A stretch of DNA of 35,533 bases from Bacillota bacterium (GTDB lineage Bacteria > Bacillota > Sulfobacillia > Sulfobacillales > Sulfobacillaceae), in NCBI GenBank assembly GCA_021797675.1, contig JAJZZH010000175.1, positions 1-35,533 of the forward strand. The letters run 5' to 3'. Below, piece by piece: positions 24,171-31,102 of this stretch (within the stretch, counting starts at the first letter, position 1; every line of letters starts with the position of its first letter). A program made the position numbers and the translations under genes. The notes beneath the pieces were generated by a model, which worked only from the letters and a program-made list of their open reading frames with translations, was not told where the DNA came from and did not search any database.

Positions 24171-26849
24171 ATGGAAGCCATGCCTAGAAACACACTCCCC
24201 CGCGTATTGCGTATGATCGCCATGAGCATTGCGGTCCCCTTGATCGCGCTGGCCTCCATGGCGGCAGGAATCCCTCCCAGCTTTGCACGGAGCGCGGCCT
24301 CGGTACCCGCCAAGCCTGCCTATCCCGTTCCGCCGTATCAGCTGTGGCCGCGCTTTAGCACGCCCGAGACCATCGACGTGGTCAATCTTGAGGGCAGCGG
24401 ACCCAATGCGACGTTGGCCGCAGTGACCCTGCAAGGGGCCTATAATCAGCAACAGCAGACGCACCGAATTTACACGATCCAGACTCCGGGCGATCAAACG
24501 TGGTTGCAGCGCGCCATCCCTAAAGGCATCGCGTTGCACACGGTTCCGGTGACAGGATCTGGACCCCACGCCGCGCTAATCACCCTGCTCACGCAATATG
24601 CCCGGGATATTCACGGAGTCGTAGTCGCGAACCCGAGCCTTTCGGCCACCATTGATGTGGCGACCACGTTAGCGGGGATCGACGATGCCATGGTGATCAC
24701 GCCGCGTCTCCTCCCGTTGGCGAAGGCTTATCATCTGCCGATCATCGCCAATCTCCTAGATTACCACTGGGCTAGCAATTCCGAGGCTGAAGCCTGGGCG
24801 GTCTCCCATCTGCTTTCGCAGACGTCCAAGAAGATTGTGATCGAGCTCAATCCGTCCATTGCTGGCGATCTTCGGGACTATGCGGTTGCCAGCCGAGCCT
24901 TCGTCTTTTGGGTCCATATCACCCAAAACTTTCAAGACCAACCCTTGTTCCGTAAAATTCTGCGGCACACACCGCCCGACACACCCATCATGGGCTACAT
25001 TCCGAATGAGTCTGTCGACGTCGCCGCCTTGAGCGCACTGGGCCACTTCCTGAATGCCTCTGATTGGCTGTCCAATGAATCCGTATGGGCTGCGTTGCCG
25101 TCGCCCGCCAGCTTGCGCCAGCCAGCCCCGAGCCCGATCCAAGCCCGACCCAACACCGTGTATATTGGCTTTATGGTGAGTGATGGGGACAATGCTCAGT
25201 ACATGGAACACCGCATGCGGCAGCTGTGGAGTGACGGCGATTTGGGCAAGGTTCCCGAGGGATGGACCATGCCCCCCGGCATCATTGACTATGCCCCCAC
25301 GCTGATGGAGTGGTATTATCGGCACTTGCCGGCGAATAACGAGTTTGTCAGCGGTCCTTCGGGAGTGGGGTATGCCACCGCGCTGGCGGGTGAGAACCTC
25401 ACCGAGTTTGGGCGTATCACGCACGCTTTTCTGCAACGCGATCATATTGCGCTGGTAGACTATTGGGGCGTTTCCACCGCCCTGACGCCGTATACCCGAG
25501 CGGCGCAGATGGGAGCGCTGTCATTTGCCGGCAATCTGTCGCATCCTTACGAAAATGTCGGGGGAACCGCAATCTTTGCGCAGAGCAGCGGATATATCGA
25601 CAGGATCTCCGGGGTCGTGCAGACGATTGAATCCCAGGCGGCCAAAGCCCCGAACAATCAGCCATTGTTTTTGAGTCCGCTGATTGATGCATGGAACTTG
25701 TCGCCCCATGACGTGTACGTCATTGCGCAAGACTTGGCCGTCCAAGGCGCTAAGACGGGTACGCATTACGTGTTTGTCACGCCAGGGGTTCTGGCCCAGA
25801 CCATGACAGCCTATTACGGTCACCACCAGGCGAATCTTCCGCCGACCTCGGCCCAAGCCGTGCCGGCGCGCACCTATCTGCCCGGTGCGGGCAAGAACCT
25901 GGTTCAGAATCCAAGCGGGGGCCCCTTGCTCTTGACCTTGGGCTGGTCCGTCTTGCATCCCGGGCCGTTGTCCTATCTCCACCCCATCCCCTATCATGGC
26001 CATTGCGCTTTGTATTGGAGCTCGCACACCGCGGGAACGGACGCGGTCAGCTACTATCCAGGCCTGAGCCCTGGCCGATCCTATGAAGTTTCCGCCCAAT
26101 TGGCAGGCAGCGGGACCGTCGAGCTCGCGGTCTGGAACGGCGAAAAGCTGGTGGCAGGGCCGACCGTTCATTTGCAATCCCAACCGTCCACCGTGCGGAT
26201 GGCGGTGTCGGTTCCCGCCGGGGCCCCGACCGGCACGACGGGGACCGCTCCCTACCTGGAGATCCTGAAACCGGCGACGAGCCCCAAGGTTTCGGTTTAC
26301 ATTCGCCGGGGGTCGGCGGTTGAGACGGCAGCGGCCTCAAGCGCGTCGATGTTCTCAGAGGTGGCCAATAACCTGGTGGAAAATCCGAGTGGCGCGGGCG
26401 GAGCAACCAGCGGGTGGGACCTCGCGTATTCCGGGCGAGACGCGACACTCACCAGTACCGCGATCGGCGGGAACCCGTCGTTAGCGTGGAGCGTTAACCA
26501 GGCGATTGGGCACGGCGACTGGGTCTCGTATTACCCGGCCGTACAAAACGGAGAAACCTACACCTTTAACGTGACCTTGTCAGGGAGCGGGCAGGCAGAT
26601 CTCAACGTGTGGACGGGAACGGAAAACGTGTCGGCACCGTTGCTGACGCTGAGTGGGAAGCCCCAGACGGAGGCGCTGACGGTGACCATTCCGACGACAG
26701 CGCCGGGCGGACAGACGGGATCGGCGCCCCAATTGCAGATTGTCACACCGGGGACGGAGGACGCGACGGTCGATATTCAAAATGCGTCGGTACGGTCGGA
26801 GAATCTGTCGCGGGCATCCAAGCCGCCCGTCGCCAGCACAACCAATTAG
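24171..26849 (+). CDS. Secreted GxGYxYP-family putative glycoside hydrolase with two C-terminal modules
   Basis: This is an 892-residue protein. The ATG at 24171 has AGGAGG seven bases upstream; the frame runs further back without a site. A signal peptide ends near ARSAASVPA (about residue 45). Residues about 60-270 match the N-terminal domain of the family (VVNLEGSGPNATLAAVTLQG...). The core domain follows, with GFMVSDGDNAQY (about 340-351) and the eponymous motif region at 398-404. Here the motif reads GVGYATA, so the last Tyr and Pro are replaced. Two similar modules of about 145 residues follow (575-720 and 733-880), each opening with NLV-x-NPSG and containing VSYYP, beta-sandwich sequence like CBM4/CBM9 modules. 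The biochemical activity of the family is not established to my knowledge. Position next to glycosidases suggests polymer attack outside the cell. Confidence 0.82.
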   Translation: MEAMPRNTLPRVLRMIAMSIAVPLIALASMAAGIPPSFARSAASVPAKPAYPVPPYQLWPRFSTPETIDVVNLEGSGPNATLAAVTLQGAYNQQQQTHRIYTIQTPGDQTWLQRAIPKGIALHTVPVTGSGPHAALITLLTQYARDIHGVVVANPSLSATIDVATTLAGIDDAMVITPRLLPLAKAYHLPIIANLLDYHWASNSEAEAWAVSHLLSQTSKKIVIELNPSIAGDLRDYAVASRAFVFWVHITQNFQDQPLFRKILRHTPPDTPIMGYIPNESVDVAALSALGHFLNASDWLSNESVWAALPSPASLRQPAPSPIQARPNTVYIGFMVSDGDNAQYMEHRMRQLWSDGDLGKVPEGWTMPPGIIDYAPTLMEWYYRHLPANNEFVSGPSGVGYATALAGENLTEFGRITHAFLQRDHIALVDYWGVSTALTPYTRAAQMGALSFAGNLSHPYENVGGTAIFAQSSGYIDRISGVVQTIESQAAKAPNNQPLFLSPLIDAWNLSPHDVYVIAQDLAVQGAKTGTHYVFVTPGVLAQTMTAYYGHHQANLPPTSAQAVPARTYLPGAGKNLVQNPSGGPLLLTLGWSVLHPGPLSYLHPIPYHGHCALYWSSHTAGTDAVSYYPGLSPGRSYEVSAQLAGSGTVELAVWNGEKLVAGPTVHLQSQPSTVRMAVSVPAGAPTGTTGTAPYLEILKPATSPKVSVYIRRGSAVETAAASSASMFSEVANNLVENPSGAGGATSGWDLAYSGRDATLTSTAIGGNPSLAWSVNQAIGHGDWVSYYPAVQNGETYTFNVTLSGSGQADLNVWTGTENVSAPLLTLSGKPQTEALTVTIPTTAPGGQTGSAPQLQIVTPGTEDATVDIQNASVRSENLSRASKPPVASTTN

Positions 26850-26918
26850 GTCCAAAATCCCGTCACAAAGGATGCAGCGACTAGGGTACGGGCCTGCTAG
26901 GATGACTAAGCCGGCGAG

Positions 26919-26940
26919 GCTCACCGCTGCCAAGGTGAGC
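26919..26940 (+). terminator. Hairpin downstream of the GxGYxYP gene
   Basis: GCTCACC (26919-26925) and GGTGAGC (26934-26940) form a perfect 7-bp stem with an eight-base loop, 70 bases after the stop. No T-run follows, so termination strength is doubtful. Confidence 0.4.
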
Positions 26941-27138
26941 TGCTTGAAGCCTAGCCATGGATTGTCAATTCCTGATTCGGCGCAGAGACTGACTCACGTG
27001 GGATCCCGCCGTGCCAAACGGCTCAGCGGGCGGACGTCCTGCCATGCGCGGGCGAGCTGACCGACTCGTATTCGCCCCGTATTCTCGGTGGGCCGAGGTC
27101 GTCAACGGGCAATGGTATCGACGCAATACAGAAATTAG

Positions 27139-27144
27139 TATAAT
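27139..27144 (+). promoter_or_regulatory. Candidate -10 element for the rhamnosidase gene
   Basis: A consensus TATAAT lies about 108 bases before the GH78 start. No convincing -35 hexamer stands 16-18 bases upstream, so activator dependence or a chance match are both possible. Confidence 0.4.
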
Positions 27145-27251
27145 TTCGTTCGAGGAGAACGTCGGTGACAAAGTGGGCTGCTGGGCAGCCCGGTCGCGCG
27201 AATCGGGAACGGACGGTTCAAAGGTTCATAGATAAGAAGGAGGATGCGTGG

Positions 27252-29906
27252 GTGAACCTCTACGATTTGACCTGCGAGGATATGAAGGATCCCCTGGGCA
27301 TCGAGTCCCCCAAGCCGCGATTGGGTTGGAAGCTTGCGGCGGAACCCGGGGAGCGGGACCAAGTCCAATCCGCGTACCAGATTTTGGTGGCGAGCAGCCT
27401 ACAGCACCTGGCCCATGATCAGGGAGACTTGTGGGATTCAGGCGAGGTGACATCCGCCGAGTCGGTTCATGTCCAGTATGGAGGACGAGCGCTCGCCTCT
27501 GGCCAGGACGCATACTGGAAGGTCAGGGTTTGGGACGGGGCCGGCCGTCCTTCGCCATGGAGTTCGCCCGCCACCTTCGGAGTCGGGATCTTGCGGGCGG
27601 AAGACTGGGTCGCCGCGTGGATTGGGCATCCCGCCGGGCGCACGGAGGTCGATCGTCCGGTGCCCGCCCCTTTTTTTCGCCGGGTGGTCACCGTGGAAAA
27701 ACCGGTGCGGCAGGCGCGCGTCTACGTGTCGGGACTGGGCTATTATGAACTCACGATCAATGGCCGCAAGGTGGGAGACGAAGTCTTGGCGCCGGCAGTT
27801 TCGCGCTACGACCGTACCGTCCTGTATCAATGCCATGATATTACCCGGCTGTTGTCGCCAGGCCCGAACGTTTTCGGGGCGGTGCTGGGCAATGGTTGGT
27901 ATAATAGCTTTACCACGGTCGTGTGGAATTTCCAAGCCGCGCCTTGGCGCGACCAGCCCAAACTCATCCTGCAGGCCCATATTAAGTTTGACGATGGCGA
28001 AGAGTGGGTGGTAGCCAGCGGGCCGGACTGGAAGACAACCGTCGAAGGGCCAATTCGCTTCGACGGGCTTCGAAACGGGGAAGATTACGATGCCCGCCGA
28101 GAACTGACGGGTTGGGCCTCGCCCGGCTACGACGACAGCGACTGGGTGTTGGCCCAGCGCGTCACGCCCCCAGCGGGGAGGCTCCGCGCTCAGCTGATGC
28201 CGCCGATTCGGATCACGGAGACCCTGCGGCCGGTCACCGTCCGCGAAGTCGCCCCCGGCACCTGGGTGTTTGACCTCGGCCAGAACCTGGCCGGGTGGGC
28301 GCGAGTTCGCGTGCAGGGAGCGGCCGGCACGGAAATCACGCTGAAATACGCAGAGCGGCTCCGGGACGATGGCCGCGCCGACATGGAGCATAATGCCGAG
28401 TTCGTGCAAAGCGGCGCATTCCAAACGGATCGCTATATTCTCCGGGGGGATGCGCAAGAGGTCTGGGAACCCCGCTTCGTCTATCACGGGTTTCGCTATG
28501 TGGAAGTCACGGGGTATTATTCCACGGCACCCGATCTGGACAGCCTGCACGGACGCGTGGTGCACACCGATTTCGCTTCCGCGGGTGAGTTTGTGTGTTC
28601 GCATCCCTTGCTAAATTGCCTCCAACGCGCGGTCCGGTGGTCAACATTGACGAATTATCACGGAATCCCGACGGACTGTCCCCATCGTGAAAAGAATGGC
28701 TGGACCGGTGACGCCCACTTGTCGGCGGAGCAGGTCCTATTCAACTTTGATCCCACCCCGGCTTATGCCAAATGGCTGCGCGACGTTCAGGATGTTCAGC
28801 GCCCCGATGGCGCCTTGCCCGGCATTGTGCCCACGGGTGATTGGGGCTATAACGTAGGGCCGGCGTGGGACAGCGCCCTGTTTTTGCTTCCTTGGTATGT
28901 CTATCTGTACACGGGGAACGCTGCCTTGCTGGAACAGGTCTATGACAATCTGCGCACATACTTGGCCCATGTGCTTGCTCAGGGTAAGAACTATCTCTTC
29001 GACTTTGGCCTCGGCGACTGGTGTCCGCCCTACGGCGCCGCAAACGGCTATGCCTGTCCCAATGTGGTGACCAGTACCGGATATGTTTATGTGGATGCAC
29101 GCATCGCCGGATATACCGCCGCCCTTTTGGGGCGGCCTCAAGCAGCGGCATATTACCGGAACCTCGCCCGCAAAATTCGTGAGGCCTTTCGCGCAACCTT
29201 ATATGACCCCAAGACCGGCAGCGTTCGGGGTGATTGTCAGACGGCATGGGCATGCGCCCTCTATCAGGGGCTCCTGGAACCCAAAGCGGCAGAGCGTGTT
29301 TTTCAGCGCCTCGTGCAGGACATCATGGACAAAAAGCTGCATCTTGACACGGGAATCTTGGGCACCAAATATCTTCTGCACGTTTTAAGCGACTATGGGC
29401 GCACCGACTTGGCGTACGCGCTGGCGACCCAGACCACGTTTCCCAGCTGGGGCTATGGGCTGGAGCAGGGGGCGACCACGCTGTGGGAACGCTGGAGCGG
29501 AGAAGGATCGCAGAACCATCATATGTTCAGCGATGTCAGCGCCTGGTTTTATCAGGTACTGGCCGGGATTCGTCCCGACCTTCGGGAACCCGGATTTAAG
29601 CATATTATTTTTCGTCCTCAGCCCGTACCTGGCCTGGACTGGGTGCGAGCCTACCACGACTCGCCGTTCGGGCGCGTGGCGAGCAGCTGGCAGGTGGATG
29701 GCACCGAGCTACACCTCGAAGTCACGGTTCCGGTTAATGGTCACGCCACCTTATATTTGCCTTCAGGATACACCAAAGACCTGACGACTGAGGGTGCTGG
29801 GATCCCGGAGCATGCGGTGGTGAAGGAATCCGGGACACTGCGCATGGCATTGGGATCCGGCACCTACCGCCTGACGGTCAACGCGGAGTACGCCTCAGGA
29901 GCATAA
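27252..29906 (+). CDS. Alpha-L-rhamnosidase, GH78
   Basis: This is an 884-residue protein. The start is the GTG at 27252, with AAGGAGG eight bases upstream, because the family's N-terminal block (CEDMKDPLGIESPKPRLGWKL) begins within ten residues of it. Beta-sandwich domains occupy about 1-440, and the (alpha/alpha)6 barrel runs from about 440 to 800 with a C-terminal beta domain. The catalytic stretch TDCPHREKNGWTGDAH carries Asp475, Glu480 and Asp487, matching the acidic triad of Bacillus RhaB, and Glu746 in TTLWERWSG matches the general base. The enzyme cleaves terminal alpha-L-rhamnose from oligosaccharides. No signal peptide is present, so it should be cytoplasmic. No rhamnose catabolic genes are in view. 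It follows the GxGYxYP gene and probably shares its regulation. Confidence 0.93.
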   Translation: MNLYDLTCEDMKDPLGIESPKPRLGWKLAAEPGERDQVQSAYQILVASSLQHLAHDQGDLWDSGEVTSAESVHVQYGGRALASGQDAYWKVRVWDGAGRPSPWSSPATFGVGILRAEDWVAAWIGHPAGRTEVDRPVPAPFFRRVVTVEKPVRQARVYVSGLGYYELTINGRKVGDEVLAPAVSRYDRTVLYQCHDITRLLSPGPNVFGAVLGNGWYNSFTTVVWNFQAAPWRDQPKLILQAHIKFDDGEEWVVASGPDWKTTVEGPIRFDGLRNGEDYDARRELTGWASPGYDDSDWVLAQRVTPPAGRLRAQLMPPIRITETLRPVTVREVAPGTWVFDLGQNLAGWARVRVQGAAGTEITLKYAERLRDDGRADMEHNAEFVQSGAFQTDRYILRGDAQEVWEPRFVYHGFRYVEVTGYYSTAPDLDSLHGRVVHTDFASAGEFVCSHPLLNCLQRAVRWSTLTNYHGIPTDCPHREKNGWTGDAHLSAEQVLFNFDPTPAYAKWLRDVQDVQRPDGALPGIVPTGDWGYNVGPAWDSALFLLPWYVYLYTGNAALLEQVYDNLRTYLAHVLAQGKNYLFDFGLGDWCPPYGAANGYACPNVVTSTGYVYVDARIAGYTAALLGRPQAAAYYRNLARKIREAFRATLYDPKTGSVRGDCQTAWACALYQGLLEPKAAERVFQRLVQDIMDKKLHLDTGILGTKYLLHVLSDYGRTDLAYALATQTTFPSWGYGLEQGATTLWERWSGEGSQNHHMFSDVSAWFYQVLAGIRPDLREPGFKHIIFRPQPVPGLDWVRAYHDSPFGRVASSWQVDGTELHLEVTVPVNGHATLYLPSGYTKDLTTEGAGIPEHAVVKESGTLRMALGSGTYRLTVNAEYASGA

Positions 29907-29910
29907 TCCG

Positions 29911-29931
29911 CGGGCAGCGGGGTGATGCCCG
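29911..29931 (+). terminator. Hairpin after the rhamnosidase gene
   Basis: CGGGCA (29911-29916) and TGCCCG (29926-29931) form a six-bp stem with a nine-base loop, four bases after the stop. No T-run follows. Confidence 0.35.
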
Positions 29932-29957
29932 ACCAACAGGCAACGGATAGCGGGCAA

Positions 29958-29986
29958 GCCATCTGTTTAACCAGCCATCTATTTAA
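29958..29986 (+). repeat. 13-bp direct repeats with 16-bp period
   Basis: GCCATCTGTTTAA (29958-29970) and GCCATCTATTTAA (29974-29986) differ at one base. They lie just upstream of the methyltransferase-like gene. The spacing is near 1.5 helical turns. They could be tandem activator or repressor sites, or a small duplication; the AT-rich second copy could also include a -10 element. Confidence 0.5.
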
Positions 29987-30013
29987 AATGGGGGATGAGG
30001 GATTTTCAGGCGT

Positions 30014-30679
30014 TTGACCTTGGGTATTGTGGGTATGGTGGGGATTTTGGGGGCTACTCTGTTTATGGCGGCGGGAACGCTCGCCTGGTCCGCGGGTTGG
30101 GTGTTTCTCGGCACGGTCTTGGTCTTTGCTTGGATGCTCGGGGTCTGGCTCTATCGCAATGACCGCGACCTGTTGCGAGAACGCCTGACCCTCTTCGGCA
30201 ACTCGGACCAGAAAGCCTGGGACAAGGCCTTTTTTGTGGGGATCAATGCGTACTTCCTGGCTTGGCTGGCCTTAATGGCCCTGGATGCGGTGCGTTTTCA
30301 CTGGTCGACGATGCCGCCTTCCCTCAGAGCGACAGGGGGAGGCATGATCATCGCCGCGTTTTACGGTTTCTTCGCGACGTTTCGAGAAAATGGCTACCTC
30401 TCGCCCGTCGTCCGGGTCCAGCTCGAGCGGGGACATACCGTGGTGACCACGGGACCCTACCGCTGGGTGCGCCACCCGCTGTACGCAGCGGCAATTCCTT
30501 TCGTGACCGGGACCGCTCTATGGCTCGGATCGTGGTACGGGCTCCTGGCCAGCCTGGGGATGGTCATCGGGCTTGGGTGGCGGGCGGTCGGGGAGGAACG
30601 TATGCTGCTCGCCGAGCTGGCCGGTTACGATGCCTATCGGTCCCAGGTCAAATATCGCTTGATTCCGTATATTTGGTGA
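30014..30679 (+). CDS. Isoprenylcysteine carboxyl methyltransferase-like membrane protein
   Basis: This is a 221-residue protein with five or six hydrophobic helices. The C-terminal half has the ICMT/PEMT signature TGPYRWVRHPLYAAAIP (about residues 146-162) and the downstream RAVGEERMLLAELAGYDAY block, where His and the paired Glu residues normally hold S-adenosylmethionine. Bacterial members of this family are widespread, with mostly unknown substrates such as phospholipids, isoprenoids or small molecules. The TTG at 30014 has only a weak site; later GTG (30029) or ATG (30035) starts are possible. It lies between two glycosidase genes, 107 bases after the rhamnosidase, and is followed by a 423-base gap. 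A role in the sugar pathway is not obvious, so it may be an unrelated passenger. Confidence 0.75.
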   Translation: MTLGIVGMVGILGATLFMAAGTLAWSAGWVFLGTVLVFAWMLGVWLYRNDRDLLRERLTLFGNSDQKAWDKAFFVGINAYFLAWLALMALDAVRFHWSTMPPSLRATGGGMIIAAFYGFFATFRENGYLSPVVRVQLERGHTVVTTGPYRWVRHPLYAAAIPFVTGTALWLGSWYGLLASLGMVIGLGWRAVGEERMLLAELAGYDAYRSQVKYRLIPYIW

Positions 30680-31102
30680 AGTGCGGTACGACGCGACTCG
30701 GTTGGGGGGCTTAGCCATTGCCCCGCTGCCGACAGGGCGCGCAGGGTGATGCAACGCACAGGGATCAGCCCAAACGCTGCATCAACCACAGCGGAATACG
30801 AGCCTGAAAAAATCTTTTTCCGTACGGCTGGGAGCCTCCTTCCAAATGTCGCTCCAGGGTCTGCCGCACGGCCGGGCAGGACCATTCCAGCAGGGCTCTT
30901 TTGCTCGTATCAATGATGCGGGTGACCATGATCGCGATGGATCAGGGGGTTGACCCGCAGAGCAGGGGCACGATTTTGCGAAGGCAATGTCGTGAGCGGA
31001 GAGCAGGGGGGCGTGGCGACCGTAACCGGAGGTAGTAGACGAGACCATATTCCCCGGGATTGTTCAGTCGGGGCTGAAATTTGCACGGGAGGATCAGGCA
31101 TC
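30680..31102. other. Gap upstream of the beta-mannosidase-like gene
   Basis: This stretch holds a possible 54-codon minus-strand frame (30765-30929) and the ribosome binding site of the following gene. A TTGACC lies at 30950-30955, resembling the half-site of the divergent operator, but no palindrome accompanies it. No other structure was recognised. Confidence 0.4.
30765..30929 (-). CDS. Small ORF of unknown function (54 residues), possibly a remnant
   Basis: The ATG at 30929 opens a 54-codon frame ending in TGA. The peptide is amphipathic and looks protein-like, with blocks LLEWSCPAVRQTLERHLEGG and PYGKRFFQARIPLWLMQRLG. No ribosome binding site precedes the ATG and no relative is recognised. 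It is antisense to the surrounding glycosidase arm. It may be the tail of a decayed gene, a small real gene or chance. Confidence 0.25.
   Translation of the reverse strand: MVTRIIDTSKRALLEWSCPAVRQTLERHLEGGSQPYGKRFFQARIPLWLMQRLG

Larger units (their letters stand above)
26850..27251. other. Gap between GxGYxYP and GH78 genes
   Basis: No gene is supported in these 400 bases. Near the left end is a hairpin (26919-26940) and near the right end a -10 element (27139-27144). The middle (about 26,950-27,120) shows nothing recognisable. Confidence 0.5.

Noticed and set aside
27438-28604. 388-codon minus-strand frame opposite the rhamnosidase
   Set aside because: Overlaps the highly conserved GH78 coding frame and has no motif or ribosome binding site.
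30950-30972. TTGACC upstream of the beta-mannosidase-like gene as operator or -35
   Set aside because: It has no partner half-site and no -10 at proper spacing, so a chance occurrence is likely.
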